Positions 1 to 11,315 of a stretch of DNA of 64,000 nt are shown piece by piece. The translations under genes and the position numbers were made by a program. The stretch is taken from the NCBI RefSeq assembly GCF_001006325.2, contig NZ_LBIA02000001.1:1675501-1739500 (forward strand). The letters run 5' to 3'. The DNA is from Afipia massiliensis (lineage in GTDB: Bacteria > Pseudomonadota > Alphaproteobacteria > Rhizobiales > Xanthobacteraceae). Positions within the stretch are counted from its first letter, which is position 1, and each line of letters opens with the position of its first letter. The notes beneath the pieces were generated by a model. The model did not search any database. It worked only from the letters and a program-made list of their open reading frames with translations, and was not told the DNA's origin.

Positions 1-151
1 CGGTCGCGCCCTGCTGGTAATCGTCGGGCGCCATCGCCGCCTGATAAAGGCCGATCGCGAGCAGGATCGTTGTGACGGCGGCAAGCCACGGCAGCACGCG
101 CGCGGTCAACGCGAGGAACCGGGTTGGATTGGCGAGGTCGATAAGGCTCAT
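1..151 (-). CDS. ccmC: Heme exporter protein CcmC, N-terminal part (runs off the window)
   Basis: The ATG is at 149-151 on the minus strand and the frame stays open to base 1, giving about 50 residues. They begin MSLIDLANPTRFLAL and run into a hydrophobic segment (PWLAAVTTILLAIGLY), then a MAPDDYQQG-like loop. This matches the start of CcmC, the inner-membrane protein that hands heme to CcmE during c-type cytochrome maturation. It lies 94 bases downstream of ccmB in the same direction, which is the usual ccmABC order. Only the first membrane segment is visible, so the call rests on this segment plus context. The start has no strong Shine-Dalgarno sequence. Confidence 0.85.
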   Translation of the reverse strand, partial: MSLIDLANPTRFLALTARVLPWLAAVTTILLAIGLYQAAMAPDDYQQGAT

Positions 152-245
152 GATGGTCCTGATAATCGCCGCACGCGCAGGAGGCAATGCGCGGGGACTT
201 TACGATGCCGCGTTTTTGCGAAAGTTGATCGGGCGCAATGTCGCA

Positions 246-914
246 TCAGTCGAGCCCATGCCGCAGACTGGCGGCCGCCGCAAACGGGCCGACCACCAGA
301 CTGACCAGCGACAACGCGCACAGGATCGAAAACGGCGTGCCGAACGGCATCGTCCCTTCGACGGCGGCGTTCGAGGCGGCGACACCGAAAATCAGCACGG
401 GGATCGACAGCGGCAGCACCACCACCGCGAGCAGCAATCCACCTCGCCGCAGCGTGACCGCCAGCGCCGCTCCGATCATGCCGGTGAATGTGAGCGCCGG
501 CGTGCCAACCAGCAGCGTCAGCGCAACCGCGAATGTGGCTGTCGCATCGAGGTTGAGCAGGATGCCGATCAGCGGCGTCGCCACGATCAGCGGCACGCCC
601 GCCGCCAGCCAATGCGCCAGCGCCTTCGCCGCGCAGCTCAGTTCCAGCGGTGTGCGGCTCATCACGATCAGGTCGAGCGATCCGTCCTCCTGGTCGGCGG
701 TGAACAGGCGATCCAGCGTCAGCAGGCTCGCCAGCATGGCGCCCAGCCACAGGATTGCCGGGCCGATACGTTTGAGCAAAGCGAGATCAGGGCCGATTGC
801 GAATGGCATAACCACCACGACCGAGACGAAAAACAGCACGCCGATCATCGCGCCGCCGCCGGCGCGCAGCGCGACGCCGATGTCGCGGCGGACAAGTGCG
901 GCAAGTGCGGTCAC
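246..914 (-). CDS. ccmB: Heme exporter protein CcmB
   Basis: This 222-residue integral membrane protein is the permease subunit of the CcmAB ABC complex, which drives release of holo-CcmE in System I cytochrome c maturation. About six hydrophobic segments are visible (for example residues 20-40, 48-68, 100-120, 128-150, 155-180 and 190-215). The region around [17 protein letters not shown] is characteristic of CcmB. The length is normal for the family. The start codon is GTG, and GTGA overlaps the ccmA stop, so the two genes are translationally coupled. ccmC follows 94 bases downstream. Confidence 0.95.
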   Translation of the reverse strand: MTALAALVRRDIGVALRAGGGAMIGVLFFVSVVVVMPFAIGPDLALLKRIGPAILWLGAMLASLLTLDRLFTADQEDGSLDLIVMSRTPLELSCAAKALAHWLAAGVPLIVATPLIGILLNLDATATFAVALTLLVGTPALTFTGMIGAALAVTLRRGGLLLAVVVLPLSIPVLIFGVAASNAAVEGTMPFGTPFSILCALSLVSLVVGPFAAAASLRHGLD

Positions 915-1513
915 GCATCACCGCCGATCCGCAGTTCCTGTGCGGGAACCCCGAGCGGTCCATGAGTCGCGGCGAGAATGATTCCGCCGCTGCGCAAGTG
1001 CGCGCCCATCAATGCGGCCACCATGGCCTGCCCGGAGGTGTCGAGCGCCGAGGTCGGCTCGTCCAGCAGCCAGACCGGGCGATTGACAGCAATCAGCCGT
1101 GCAATCGACAGGCGCCGACGCTGTCCGGCCGAGAGGAACGCCGCAGGCAGGTGTGCCGCATGGCCAAGGCCCACGGTCTTCAGGCTCGCGGGTCCATCGA
1201 TCGCTTCGCCGCCCAAAAATCCCCTCCAGAAATTGAGGTTTTCCAGCACCGTCAGGGAAGGCTTCAGCGCGTCGCGGTGGCCGAGATAATGCGCCTGCTC
1301 CGCAAGCGTGAGTTCCGCCTCGCCGCCCTCAAGTGTGATCGCGCCACCGGCGGCTGGAAGCAGCCCTGCCATCAGCCGGAGCAGCGATGACTTCCCGGCC
1401 CCGTTGATGCCGGTCACAGCCAGCGCCTGACCTGCGGGGACCGCAAGATCGAGACCGGAAAAGATGTCTCGCCCGCCCCTGACGCATTTCAGACCCTGAG
1501 CCGTAAGCCTCAT
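911..1513 (-). CDS. ccmA: Heme ABC exporter ATP-binding protein CcmA
   Basis: This cytoplasmic ATPase of the CcmAB complex powers cytochrome c maturation. With the ATG at 1513 it has 200 residues, the usual size. The frame stays open upstream, but the extra N-terminal residues do not look like protein of this family. Walker A is GINGAGKS (35-42), the signature is LSAGQRRR (127-134) and Walker B is LLDEPTS (149-155). It is the first gene of the ccmA-ccmB-ccmC series and is divergent from acnA across about 240 bases, which must hold promoters for both directions. Confidence 0.95.
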   Translation of the reverse strand: MRLTAQGLKCVRGGRDIFSGLDLAVPAGQALAVTGINGAGKSSLLRLMAGLLPAAGGAITLEGGEAELTLAEQAHYLGHRDALKPSLTVLENLNFWRGFLGGEAIDGPASLKTVGLGHAAHLPAAFLSAGQRRRLSIARLIAVNRPVWLLDEPTSALDTSGQAMVAALMGAHLRSGGIILAATHGPLGVPAQELRIGGDA

Positions 1514-1752
1514 GATGGATTGACCGATGGCCTGTGGCGGGGCGCTGTAGTTCCAGCCGTGACGTGCATGACAGGGAGACAATCCATAGCGGGTGTGGTG
1601 GACAGACTGGAAAGATTCTATAAAACCGGAACTTGGTGCAGCACACAATCAGCCACCGGAAACAGCACGGTTCAGCCCTGATTCCTTCGCTCTTGACGGT
1701 GTTCCGATACCTTTTGCCGGGTATCTCCAACTTCTGAACTGGGATCGTTCAC

Positions 1753-4470
<2,718 letters not shown>

Positions 4471-4526
4471 CGGTCTGGAAACGTATCCGTGAACGGGCTC
4501 ACCGCGAAGTGAGTAGCGAAGCACCC

Positions 4527-4560
4527 AGGGGGCGGCCTATCAAGGGGCCGCCTTCTTGTT
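4527..4560 (+). terminator. Rho-independent terminator after acnA
   Basis: A GC-rich stem pairs GGCGGCC (4531-4537) with GGCCGCC (4546-4552) and is followed by a T-rich stretch TTCTTGTTG. It lies 57 bases after the acnA stop. Confidence 0.75.
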
Positions 4561-4576
4561 GATAGGGACAGACGGG

Positions 4577-5350
4577 ATGTCTGATTTGCCAGAATCGAAA
4601 ACGACAACAGCGGGCGCGTTCGCGTCGCGCCTGTCGCGTACGCTCGGCATCTGCGCGATCGTCACCGTGATCACGCCGGCATGTGCCGATGATCCGCGCG
4701 CGGTGGTCGAGCTGTTCACGTCGCAGGGCTGTTCATCGTGCCCGCCGGCGGACAAGGTTCTGGGCGAACTCGCGCAGGACAAATCCGTCATCGCACTCAG
4801 CCTGCCGATCGATTACTGGGATTATCTCGGCTGGAAGGACACGCTGGCGGATTCGCGCTTCAGCGCGCGACAGAAGGCCTATTCGCATATGCGCGGCAAC
4901 CGCGGCGTCTACACACCGCAAGCCGTCGTCAACGGCACGACCGATGTTCTCGGCAGCGACCGCATCGCGATCGAGAATGCGGCGAAGGGCACCCAGAAGA
5001 ACGACGGCGTGATGTCGGTGCCGATTACGATGACGACATCAGGCAGCCAGATCAATGTGTCGGTGGCGGAAGCTGGCGGCAGGAGCGGTGAAATCTGGAT
5101 CTGCGCGGTGTCGAAGCAGGTTCCGATCACCATCTCGCGCGGCGAGAATCGCGGGCAGCAGATCACGTATCACAACGTGGTGCGCAACGTGCTGAAGGTC
5201 GGCGACTGGAATGGCAAGGCCGGCAGTTGGACCGTGCCGCTTGAAAACATCACGCGCGACGGCGTTGATGCGGCGGCGGTCTTCATTCAGGACGGCAATC
5301 GCGACAAGCCCGGCCCGATGCTGGGCGCAGCCTTTACCTCGCTGAACTGA
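4577..5350 (+). CDS. DUF1223 secreted thioredoxin-like protein
   Basis: This 257-residue protein belongs to the DUF1223 family, which is common in alphaproteobacteria. It has a signal-like N-terminus (hydrophobic stretch about 22-36, likely cleavage after PACA) and then the family core VVELFTSQGCSSCPPAD, with a CxxC pair at Cys52/Cys55 suggesting a thioredoxin-like redox fold. DYWDYLGWKDTLAD and GVYTPQAVVNG are further family blocks. A periplasmic location is inferred; the biochemical role is unknown. The ATG at 4577 is preferred over the upstream TTG at 4556, because it follows a GACGGG purine stretch and the TTG lies within the acnA terminator tail. Confidence 0.85.
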   Translation: MSDLPESKTTTAGAFASRLSRTLGICAIVTVITPACADDPRAVVELFTSQGCSSCPPADKVLGELAQDKSVIALSLPIDYWDYLGWKDTLADSRFSARQKAYSHMRGNRGVYTPQAVVNGTTDVLGSDRIAIENAAKGTQKNDGVMSVPITMTTSGSQINVSVAEAGGRSGEIWICAVSKQVPITISRGENRGQQITYHNVVRNVLKVGDWNGKAGSWTVPLENITRDGVDAAAVFIQDGNRDKPGPMLGAAFTSLN

Positions 5351-5770
5351 AATCCCGTAATTTTGAATCAGGTCACGCCGCTGCAAGGTGGCGATACGCG
5401 ATTGCGCGTCTGGTGCCAGCGCCGGCTTTCGTCATTCGAAGCAACAAACCCAACCCAAACAAAAAAGGCCAGCTCACGCTGGCCCGAAGGATGGGGGTCT
5501 CATTTGCTGCGAAGAATTAGACCCGATCCTGACGACCCCGGGGGGCTGGGGGCTGAGGAATCCGGTGCCGAAAGGACCGGGTCAACGCAGTTTCATCTTG
5601 ATCGCAGTCCAGCACGGCGGTGGATTGACCGAAATCGGGCGGCATTATGATTTTGCCTGACGTCCACGTGATGCTCTGTGTCCTGTGTCCGGCGGCATAA
5701 GCGCTTGAAATCATGCTTGCAGGTGTCGCCGGACGGGGCGATCATGTCGGGTATGTGACAGGAGGCGCCG
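5351..5770 (+). other. 420-base gene-free interval
   Basis: No convincing protein is encoded here on either strand. The short open frames have proline- and arginine-rich, low-complexity translations. The one clear element is a minus-strand terminator at 5461-5484, which implies a minus-strand transcript arising between it and about 5770. The end of the interval must hold the ribosome binding site of the DUF2794 gene (GGAGGCGCC at about 5761-5769). Confidence 0.6.
5461..5484 (-). terminator. Minus-strand intrinsic terminator without an assigned gene
   Basis: Read on the minus strand, GGCCAGC pairs with GCTGGCC across the loop GTGA and is followed directly by TTTTTT, a textbook terminator. No minus-strand gene precedes it: the next genes at higher coordinates are a plus-strand DUF2794 gene and then a distant GNAT gene. 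It therefore hints at an unannotated short transcript. Confidence 0.75.
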
Positions 5771-6139
5771 ATGAATTCAGTGTCGGGCGATATCGATCCA
5801 AGCGAGAGCCGGGGGCTGGAGCGCAGCACGACGCCACTCCCGCCCCAGAGCGTTACCTTCAACCGCATCGAGCTCAATCGCATTCTCAATCTGTATGGGC
5901 GCATGGTCTCCGACGGCGAGTGGCGCGACTACGCCATCGACTTTCTGAAAGATCGTGCGGTGTTTTCGATCTTCCGCCGTGCGTCTGAAGTCCCGATCTA
6001 CCGGATCGAAAAAGATCCGCGTCTCGCCCGCAAGCAGGGCGCCTACAGCGTGATTGCCGCCAGCGGACAGATTCTACGCCGCGGCCATGATCTTGAGCGC
6101 GTGTTGCTGGTGATCGACCGCAAGCTGGCGCTGGTCTAG
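5771..6139 (+). CDS. DUF2794 domain protein
   Basis: This conserved alphaproteobacterial protein of unknown function has 122 residues. The C-terminal 85 residues (FNRIELNRILNLYGRMV to the end) form the DUF2794 core, with the conserved segment WRDYAIDFLKDRAVFSIFRR and a PIYRIEKDP block. The first 35 residues are variable. GGAGGCGCC directly precedes the ATG as a strong ribosome binding site. No signal peptide or membrane segment is seen, so it is likely cytoplasmic. It is a single gene facing the GNAT gene that follows. Confidence 0.85.
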   Translation: MNSVSGDIDPSESRGLERSTTPLPPQSVTFNRIELNRILNLYGRMVSDGEWRDYAIDFLKDRAVFSIFRRASEVPIYRIEKDPRLARKQGAYSVIAASGQILRRGHDLERVLLVIDRKLALV

Positions 6140-6174
6140 AGCGCGATTCGGGCCGCGCTAGGCGGCCAGCTCGT

Positions 6175-6705
6175 TCAACTATTGGGAAGCGTCGTGCCGC
6201 CCTCGCCGAGCGCGCGCTGCATCATGACCGTGTCGAGCCAGCGGCCGAACTTGAATCCGACGGCAGCATGCGTGCCGATCATCTCGAATCCGGCCCGGGC
6301 ATGGACGCCGACCGAGGCGGCATTGGCGGAGTCGCCGATCACCGCGATCATCTGGCGGTAGCCGCGCGCCTCGCACTGGGCGATCAATTCGGTCAGCAGC
6401 GCCAGTCCGATGCCGCGCCGGTGGCTGGCGGGCGCCAGATACACCGAGTTCTCCACGGTGAACCGGTAGGCCGGGCGCGCGCGGTAGAGCCCCGCATAGG
6501 CGTAGCCTTTGATGCTGCTGTCGATGGTTGCCACGAGATAGGGAAAGCCGCCGCGGGCCAGTTCGTTGAACCGCCGCGTCATCTCGGCGAGGTCGGGCGG
6601 GGTCAGCTCGAAGGTTGCGGTGCCGTGGTTGACGGCCTCGGCGTAGATATCGGTGATAGCGGGAATATCCGCGGGCATCGCGGAGCGGATCATGAGGTCT
6701 GGCAT
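6175..6705 (-). CDS. GNAT N-acetyltransferase, phosphinothricin/methionine-sulfoximine acetyltransferase type
   Basis: This 176-residue acetyl-CoA-dependent N-acetyltransferase resembles the Pat/MnaT (YncA) group. It starts with IRSAMPADIPAITDIYAEAV, contains the FELTPP and YLVATIDSSIKGYAYAGLYRAR segments, and has an acetyl-CoA loop of the form SHRRGIGLALL (about 108-118). These enzymes acetylate L-phosphinothricin, methionine sulfoximine or amino acid analogues; the natural substrate here cannot be read from sequence. A second ATG four codons in is also possible. It lies downstream of a terminator serving the BI-1 gene and has its own promoter region. Confidence 0.85.
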   Translation of the reverse strand: MPDLMIRSAMPADIPAITDIYAEAVNHGTATFELTPPDLAEMTRRFNELARGGFPYLVATIDSSIKGYAYAGLYRARPAYRFTVENSVYLAPASHRRGIGLALLTELIAQCEARGYRQMIAVIGDSANAASVGVHARAGFEMIGTHAAVGFKFGRWLDTVMMQRALGEGGTTLPNS

Positions 6706-6730
6706 GAGGGTGCAGCTTAATGGGCTGCCC

Positions 6731-6763
6731 GCAAAACAAAAGCCCCGGCTTTTGGCCGGGGCT
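6731..6763 (-). terminator. Terminator of the BI-1 gene
   Basis: On the minus strand, AGCCCCGGC pairs perfectly with GCCGGGGCT around a five-base loop, followed by TTTGTTTTGC. It lies 33 bases beyond the stop of the Bax-inhibitor-1 gene. Confidence 0.85.
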
Positions 6764-6795
6764 TTCGAGAGTTCACCGATCAGCCACGATCAGTT

Positions 6796-7587
6796 CTAGT
6801 CTCGCTGTCCGAGCAGCTGCAGCAGCAGCGTGAACAGGTTGATGAAGTTCAGGTAGAGCGAGAGCGCGCCGGTGATAGCGGCCTTCTCTGCCACGTCTCC
6901 ACCCTGAGCGGCGTAGCCGTAGATGTAATCGTTCTTCAGGCGCTGGGTGTCCCAGGCGGTGAGGCCGGCGAACACGAGCACGCCGATCACCGAGACGATG
7001 AACTGCAGCATCGAGCTCGCGAGGAACAGGTTCACCACGCTCGCGAGAATGATGCCGAACAGGCCCATCATCAGGAACGATCCCATCCCGGTCAGGTCAC
7101 GCTTGGTGGTGTAGCCGTACAGGCTCAGCGCACCGAACGAGGCAGCCGTGATGAAGAACACCCGCACGATCGAGGTGTGCGTGTACACCAGGAAGATCGA
7201 CGACAGCGAGATGCCCATCAGCGCCGCGAACACCCAGAACAGCAACTGGGCGGTCGCCGGCTTCAGGCGATTGATGCCGAACGAGATGGCGAACACCATC
7301 ACCAGCGGCGCGAGGATGAAGACCCACTTCAGCGGGCTCACGAACATCGCGACGCCGAACGACGTGAGATACTGCTTGCCGATCCGGCCGGCTGCGGCGG
7401 AGGCATCAGGCGTTACGGCGCCCATGTACACGCCGAGGGCGGCCAGACCAGTGATGGCCAGGCCGATCGCCATGTAGTTGTAGACCTTGAGCATGTACGA
7501 GCGCAGACCGGCATCGACGGTCGCGGCGTCAACGCGCCCGGCGGCCCGGCCGAAAGGTGACGTATAGTTGCGGTCCAAGTCCGACAT
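6796..7587 (-). CDS. Bax inhibitor-1 / YccA family membrane protein
   Basis: This 263-residue inner-membrane protein of the BI-1/UPF0005 (TMBIM) family has about seven hydrophobic segments from residue 35 to the C-terminus. It shows the family features GLAITGLAALGVYMG near the N-terminus and SLYLNFINLFTLLLQLLG at the end. Relatives modulate FtsH activity or act as calcium-leak channels, but the role in this organism is not determined. The ATG at 7587 (MSDLDRNYTSPFG) is chosen because this N-terminus is typical for alphaproteobacterial members. The upstream extension to 7743 has no family resemblance. A terminator follows at 6731-6763. Confidence 0.9.
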   Translation of the reverse strand: MSDLDRNYTSPFGRAAGRVDAATVDAGLRSYMLKVYNYMAIGLAITGLAALGVYMGAVTPDASAAAGRIGKQYLTSFGVAMFVSPLKWVFILAPLVMVFAISFGINRLKPATAQLLFWVFAALMGISLSSIFLVYTHTSIVRVFFITAASFGALSLYGYTTKRDLTGMGSFLMMGLFGIILASVVNLFLASSMLQFIVSVIGVLVFAGLTAWDTQRLKNDYIYGYAAQGGDVAEKAAITGALSLYLNFINLFTLLLQLLGQRD

Positions 7588-7792
7588 CGTCGAAACCCCG
7601 TGGTTGACTGGCGAAAGCGAAGGGTCTGCGCCGCCAGCTATAAGCTTTTCCCAGATCCGACTGTGGGCCATCCGCTGGATGGCAACAAGCCGGAATCTGA
7701 ACCCGCTCGGTATGTGGGAAACTAACACACTCGACGCAAGCATGGGCGCGCGGCTGTTTGTCGCAAAACCCTCTATCTGCTGCTACAAATTG

Positions 7793-10366
7793 TCATAAGT
7801 TACGGAGCACGGTCGCTGGTTTTTGGTTAAGCGCGAGTAATGTTCCGGCCAGCCCCAATCCGACCGTCACCGCGAGCGCGGCCAGCACCACGAGGGCGGC
7901 GCTGCCGGCCTGCCAGACGAAGCCCAGCGTCATCAGCCGGGTCACGATCTGCCAGGCGGCGATCGACCCAGCCGCCACCCCGAACACGGCCGTCGCCAAA
8001 CCGATCAGCAGATATTCCAGCGCATAGGCGCCGAGCAGCCGCGCCCGGGTCGCGCCGAGGGTTTTGAGAATCACCGCGTCATAGACCCGGTGCCGATGCC
8101 CCGCAGCCAGTGCCCCGCCCAGCACCAGAATGGCTGAGATCAGGGTTACCGAACTGGCGCCCCGGATCGCCAGCACGAGGTTGGTCACGACCTTTCCGAT
8201 CGAATCCAGGGCCTCACGCACCCGCACGCTGGTCACCATCGGGAAGGCGGCAGCGACGTCCTTGATGAGTTTGGCATCGCTTGCAGCATTTGAAGAACCG
8301 GCTTCGGTGAGTGTCGCAATGTCAGTGTGTGGGGCGCCGGCGAAGGTTTTCGGCGAGTATACCAAAACGAAATTGATGCCGAGACTCTGCCAGTCCACGG
8401 TGCGCAGATTGCTGATCTTCGCGGTGATGTCGCGGCCCAGCACATTGACGGTGATGTCGTCGCCGACCTTCACGCCGATGCCGTCGGCGATTTTCTTCTC
8501 CAGCGACACCAGCGGCGGGCCGCTGTAATCGGCACTCCACCATGTTCCGTCGACGACTGTCGAACCGCGCGGGACTTCGCCGGTGTAGGTCAGGCCGCGG
8601 TCGCTCTGCAGCACCCAGGCGGAATCCGTCGAGGGCTTGAGATCTTCGGCCCTGATGCCTTTCGCGGCGACGATGCGCCCGCGCAGCATCGGCACGGTTT
8701 CCACGTTTGCTGCCGGAGCGGCCTGTTTCAGGAACGCGCTGAACCGCGGAGCCTCGGCTGCGGGAATATCGATGAAGTAGAACGACGGCGCATGTTCGGG
8801 CAGGGCGGCCATGAATTGCCGCCGCAGGTTGCCGTCGATCTGCGTGATGGTCACCAGCACGGCGAGGCCGAGGCCGAGCGACATCACGACGGACGGCGTC
8901 AGCGCGCCGGGGCGGTGGATGTTGGCGATGGCCAGCCGCAGCATGGTGAAACGCGCGCGCGGCAGGCTTCTTGCCAAGGCCATCAGCATCGAGGCGACAC
9001 CGCGCAGCACGGCGAATACGCCGACCGACGAGGCGACGAAAACGGCAGCCACACGTTTGTCATAGGCGAGCCCGATGGCGACCGCGATCAGCAGCGCGAT
9101 CACCGACGCCATCAGAACGAGATAACGCCGGCGCGGCCAGTGAAATTCGTGCGCCACGCCTTCGCGGAACAAAGCCGCTACCGGCACGTCGTGGATGCGG
9201 CCAAGCGGCCATAGTCCGAACGCGAGCGCCGTCAGCAGACCGTAGACGAACGACAGCGCCAGCTCGCCGGCGTGAAATGTTGCCTCGACAGGAAGCGGCA
9301 GGATTTTTCCGAACAGGCCAACGATGATGAATGGTAATGCCGCTCCGATGGCGAGGCCGATCAATGATCCGAGAATCGCCAGCACCATGACCTGCACGAG
9401 GTAGATCGTGAACACCTCGCGGCCGGTTGCGCCGAGCGCCTTGAAGGTTGCGATCACGTCGCGCCGCTCGTCGAGATGGCTCTTGATCGCATTGGCGACA
9501 CCGACTCCGCCGACCAGCAGAGCTGCAAGTCCGACCAGCGTGAGGAACTGCGTAAAGCGCGTGATGTTGCGCTCGAGTTGCGGCGACGCGTTGCCGCGGG
9601 TGCGGACTTCCCATCCTGCTTCCGGCAGCGCCTTTTGCGCAGCATTGACAACGGACTGCGTGGCGCGCTCATCGCCCGAAGCATCCGGCAGCTGCAGGCG
9701 ATAGATCCAGCGCACCAGCGTGCCGGGCTGCAGCAGCCCGGTGGCGCGCAGCGCATCTTCGCTGATCAGGAATCGCGGTCCGAGACCTACGCCGCCCGCA
9801 AGCTTGTCGGGCTCGGCCTGGACGGTGGCGCGAACTTCGAATGTCGCATTGCCGACAGTCACGCGATCTCCGGCCTTGAGGCCGAGACGCGCCAGCAACA
9901 CCGCGTCGGCACCCGCACCGAACGCGCCATCGCGCTGCGCCAGCAAATCCGGGACCGGCATCTTGGGCTCAAGCGAAACCGTGCCGAGCATCGGATAATT
10001 GCCATCGACGGCTTTCAGATCGACCAGCGCGAATTCGCCGCTCGGAGAGCGCGCCATGCCGCGCATGATCGCCGTGGCCGAGATCTTGCCGTGAGCATCG
10101 AGAAAGGCGCGCTCCTCTTTGGAAGCTTCCCGCTGGATCAGCGCGAAGGATGCATCGCCGCCGAGCAGTGTGCGTCCCTGATGGTCCAGTCCTGCGCTGA
10201 GGCTTCCGGCCACCGAGCCGACGCCCGCGATCGCCATGACGCCGAGCGCGATACAGGCGATGAAGACATAGAAACCGCGCAGGCCGCTACGCAGCTCGCG
10301 CAAGGCGAAGCGGACTGCCAGCGACAGTGTGCCGCCGCGCGGTGCGGTGTCGGCGGTCATGCTCAT
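7793..10366 (-). CDS. ABC transporter permease, YbbP/FtsX family
   Basis: This 857-residue permease has the MacB/FtsX-type layout with two halves: an N-terminal membrane segment (about 20-45), a large periplasmic domain, three membrane segments (about 255-400), a fourth group (about 410-470), a second periplasmic domain and three C-terminal segments (about 725-850). It matches the YbbP group of putative lipoprotein or lysophospholipid-related exporters. Its ATG overlaps the stop of the ATPase gene as ATGA, so the two are coupled. The divergent TesA-like esterase is the same neighbour as in enterobacterial tesA-ybbA-ybbP, which supports a shared envelope-lipid role (inference). Confidence 0.9.
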   Translation of the reverse strand: MSMTADTAPRGGTLSLAVRFALRELRSGLRGFYVFIACIALGVMAIAGVGSVAGSLSAGLDHQGRTLLGGDASFALIQREASKEERAFLDAHGKISATAIMRGMARSPSGEFALVDLKAVDGNYPMLGTVSLEPKMPVPDLLAQRDGAFGAGADAVLLARLGLKAGDRVTVGNATFEVRATVQAEPDKLAGGVGLGPRFLISEDALRATGLLQPGTLVRWIYRLQLPDASGDERATQSVVNAAQKALPEAGWEVRTRGNASPQLERNITRFTQFLTLVGLAALLVGGVGVANAIKSHLDERRDVIATFKALGATGREVFTIYLVQVMVLAILGSLIGLAIGAALPFIIVGLFGKILPLPVEATFHAGELALSFVYGLLTALAFGLWPLGRIHDVPVAALFREGVAHEFHWPRRRYLVLMASVIALLIAVAIGLAYDKRVAAVFVASSVGVFAVLRGVASMLMALARSLPRARFTMLRLAIANIHRPGALTPSVVMSLGLGLAVLVTITQIDGNLRRQFMAALPEHAPSFYFIDIPAAEAPRFSAFLKQAAPAANVETVPMLRGRIVAAKGIRAEDLKPSTDSAWVLQSDRGLTYTGEVPRGSTVVDGTWWSADYSGPPLVSLEKKIADGIGVKVGDDITVNVLGRDITAKISNLRTVDWQSLGINFVLVYSPKTFAGAPHTDIATLTEAGSSNAASDAKLIKDVAAAFPMVTSVRVREALDSIGKVVTNLVLAIRGASSVTLISAILVLGGALAAGHRHRVYDAVILKTLGATRARLLGAYALEYLLIGLATAVFGVAAGSIAAWQIVTRLMTLGFVWQAGSAALVVLAALAVTVGLGLAGTLLALNQKPATVLRNL

Positions 10367-11109
10367 CGGGACGCCGTCTCGACCCAGTGCCGGTCGGTCG
10401 CCGGTCCGTCGATACGACCCGAGCGCAACCGCACCACCCGATCGCAGCGCTGCGCGAGTGCAGTGTCGTGCGTCACGAGTACGAGCGTCATGCCGCGCTC
10501 GAGGTGCTTGGCGAACAAGAGATCGACGATTTGCTTGCCGGTGGCCTCGTCGAGATTTCCGGTCGGCTCATCGGCCACGAGAATGGCGGGATCGGGCGCC
10601 ATCGCGCGCGCCAGCGCGACGCGTTGCTGTTCGCCGCCCGAGAGTTGCGAGGGATAGTGATGCAGCCGCTCGCCCAGTCCGACGCCGGCAAGCTCTTGCG
10701 CCGCGCGCTCATTCGCATCCGCGCGGCCTGCGAGCTCGAGCGGCACCGCGACGTTCTCGAGCGCCGTCATGGTCGGGATCAGATGAAACGACTGGAACAC
10801 GATGCCGACATGGCGGCCACGGAACCGTGCGAGAGCGTCCTCGTCGAGGGCATTGAACGCGGCGCCGTTGACCACCACCTCTCCGCTGTCAGGACGTTCA
10901 AGCCCCGCCATCACCATCAACAGCGTGGACTTGCCCGAACCTGATGGGCCGATCAGGCCGACGGCTTCACTGGGCGCGACGCGCAGGCTGACATCCTTGA
11001 GGATGTGAACGCGCGCAGCACCGCTGCCCAGCGAGAGATTGACGTTTGAGATGGAAATGGTGTCCGGTTCGAGACCGGCGCGCGGCGAGGGTTCAATGAG
11101 ACTGTCCAT
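10363..11109 (-). CDS. ABC transporter ATP-binding protein, YbbA/LolD-like
   Basis: This cytoplasmic ATPase partners the permease encoded just downstream. Using the ATG at 11109 it has 248 residues. Walker A is GPSGSGKS (54-61), the signature is LSGGEQQR (156-163), and Walker B ends in ADEPTGNLD (179-187) with an H-loop LVTHD. The open frame continues upstream to 11328, but that extension crosses a palindromic repeat and is not protein-like, so it is excluded. The gene is divergent from the GDSL esterase, with two palindromic repeats in between. Confidence 0.92.
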   Translation of the reverse strand: MDSLIEPSPRAGLEPDTISISNVNLSLGSGAARVHILKDVSLRVAPSEAVGLIGPSGSGKSTLLMVMAGLERPDSGEVVVNGAAFNALDEDALARFRGRHVGIVFQSFHLIPTMTALENVAVPLELAGRADANERAAQELAGVGLGERLHHYPSQLSGGEQQRVALARAMAPDPAILVADEPTGNLDEATGKQIVDLLFAKHLERGMTLVLVTHDTALAQRCDRVVRLRSGRIDGPATDRHWVETASR

Positions 11110-11149
11110 GGATCTTTCATATGGGGGTTTCGGCCGCGCGGTCGAGGGG

Positions 11150-11225
11150 CTGGTGTCCCGAATCCGAAGTTCGCTCCATTTTGCCGCGCCTTCTGTGGCG
11201 AACTTCGGATTCGGAAGGACACCAG
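11150..11225. repeat. Palindromic repeat, left of a pair
   Basis: The arms CTGGTGTCC and CGAATCCGAAGTTCGC (11150-11174) are mirrored by GCGAACTTCGGATTCG and GGACACCAG (11199-11225), with a short loop. It has the look of a mobile palindromic (REP/MITE-like) element of the Bradyrhizobium group. No ORF lies within it. Confidence 0.85.
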
Positions 11226-11237
11226 CAAACTGTAATT

Positions 11238-11315
11238 CTAGTGTGGCTTTGGTTCGCAGGTCCGCAAACGGAAGCTGTCGCAAGGAGGGTGCGGATCTGC
11301 GAACCGCCACACTAG
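11238..11315. repeat. Palindromic repeat, right of a pair
   Basis: The outer arms CTAGTGTGGC (11238-11247) and GCCACACTAG (11306-11315) are perfect. Inner arms GGTTCGCAGGTCCGCA and TGCGGATCTGCGAACC extend them with one mismatch. It is a different family from its neighbour at 11150. Its right end overlaps the apparent coding start of the esterase. Confidence 0.85.

Noticed and set aside
5388-5714. Short frames on both strands in the 5351-5770 interval
   Set aside because: Proline/arginine-rich, mutually overlapping and crossing the terminator hairpin; no protein character.
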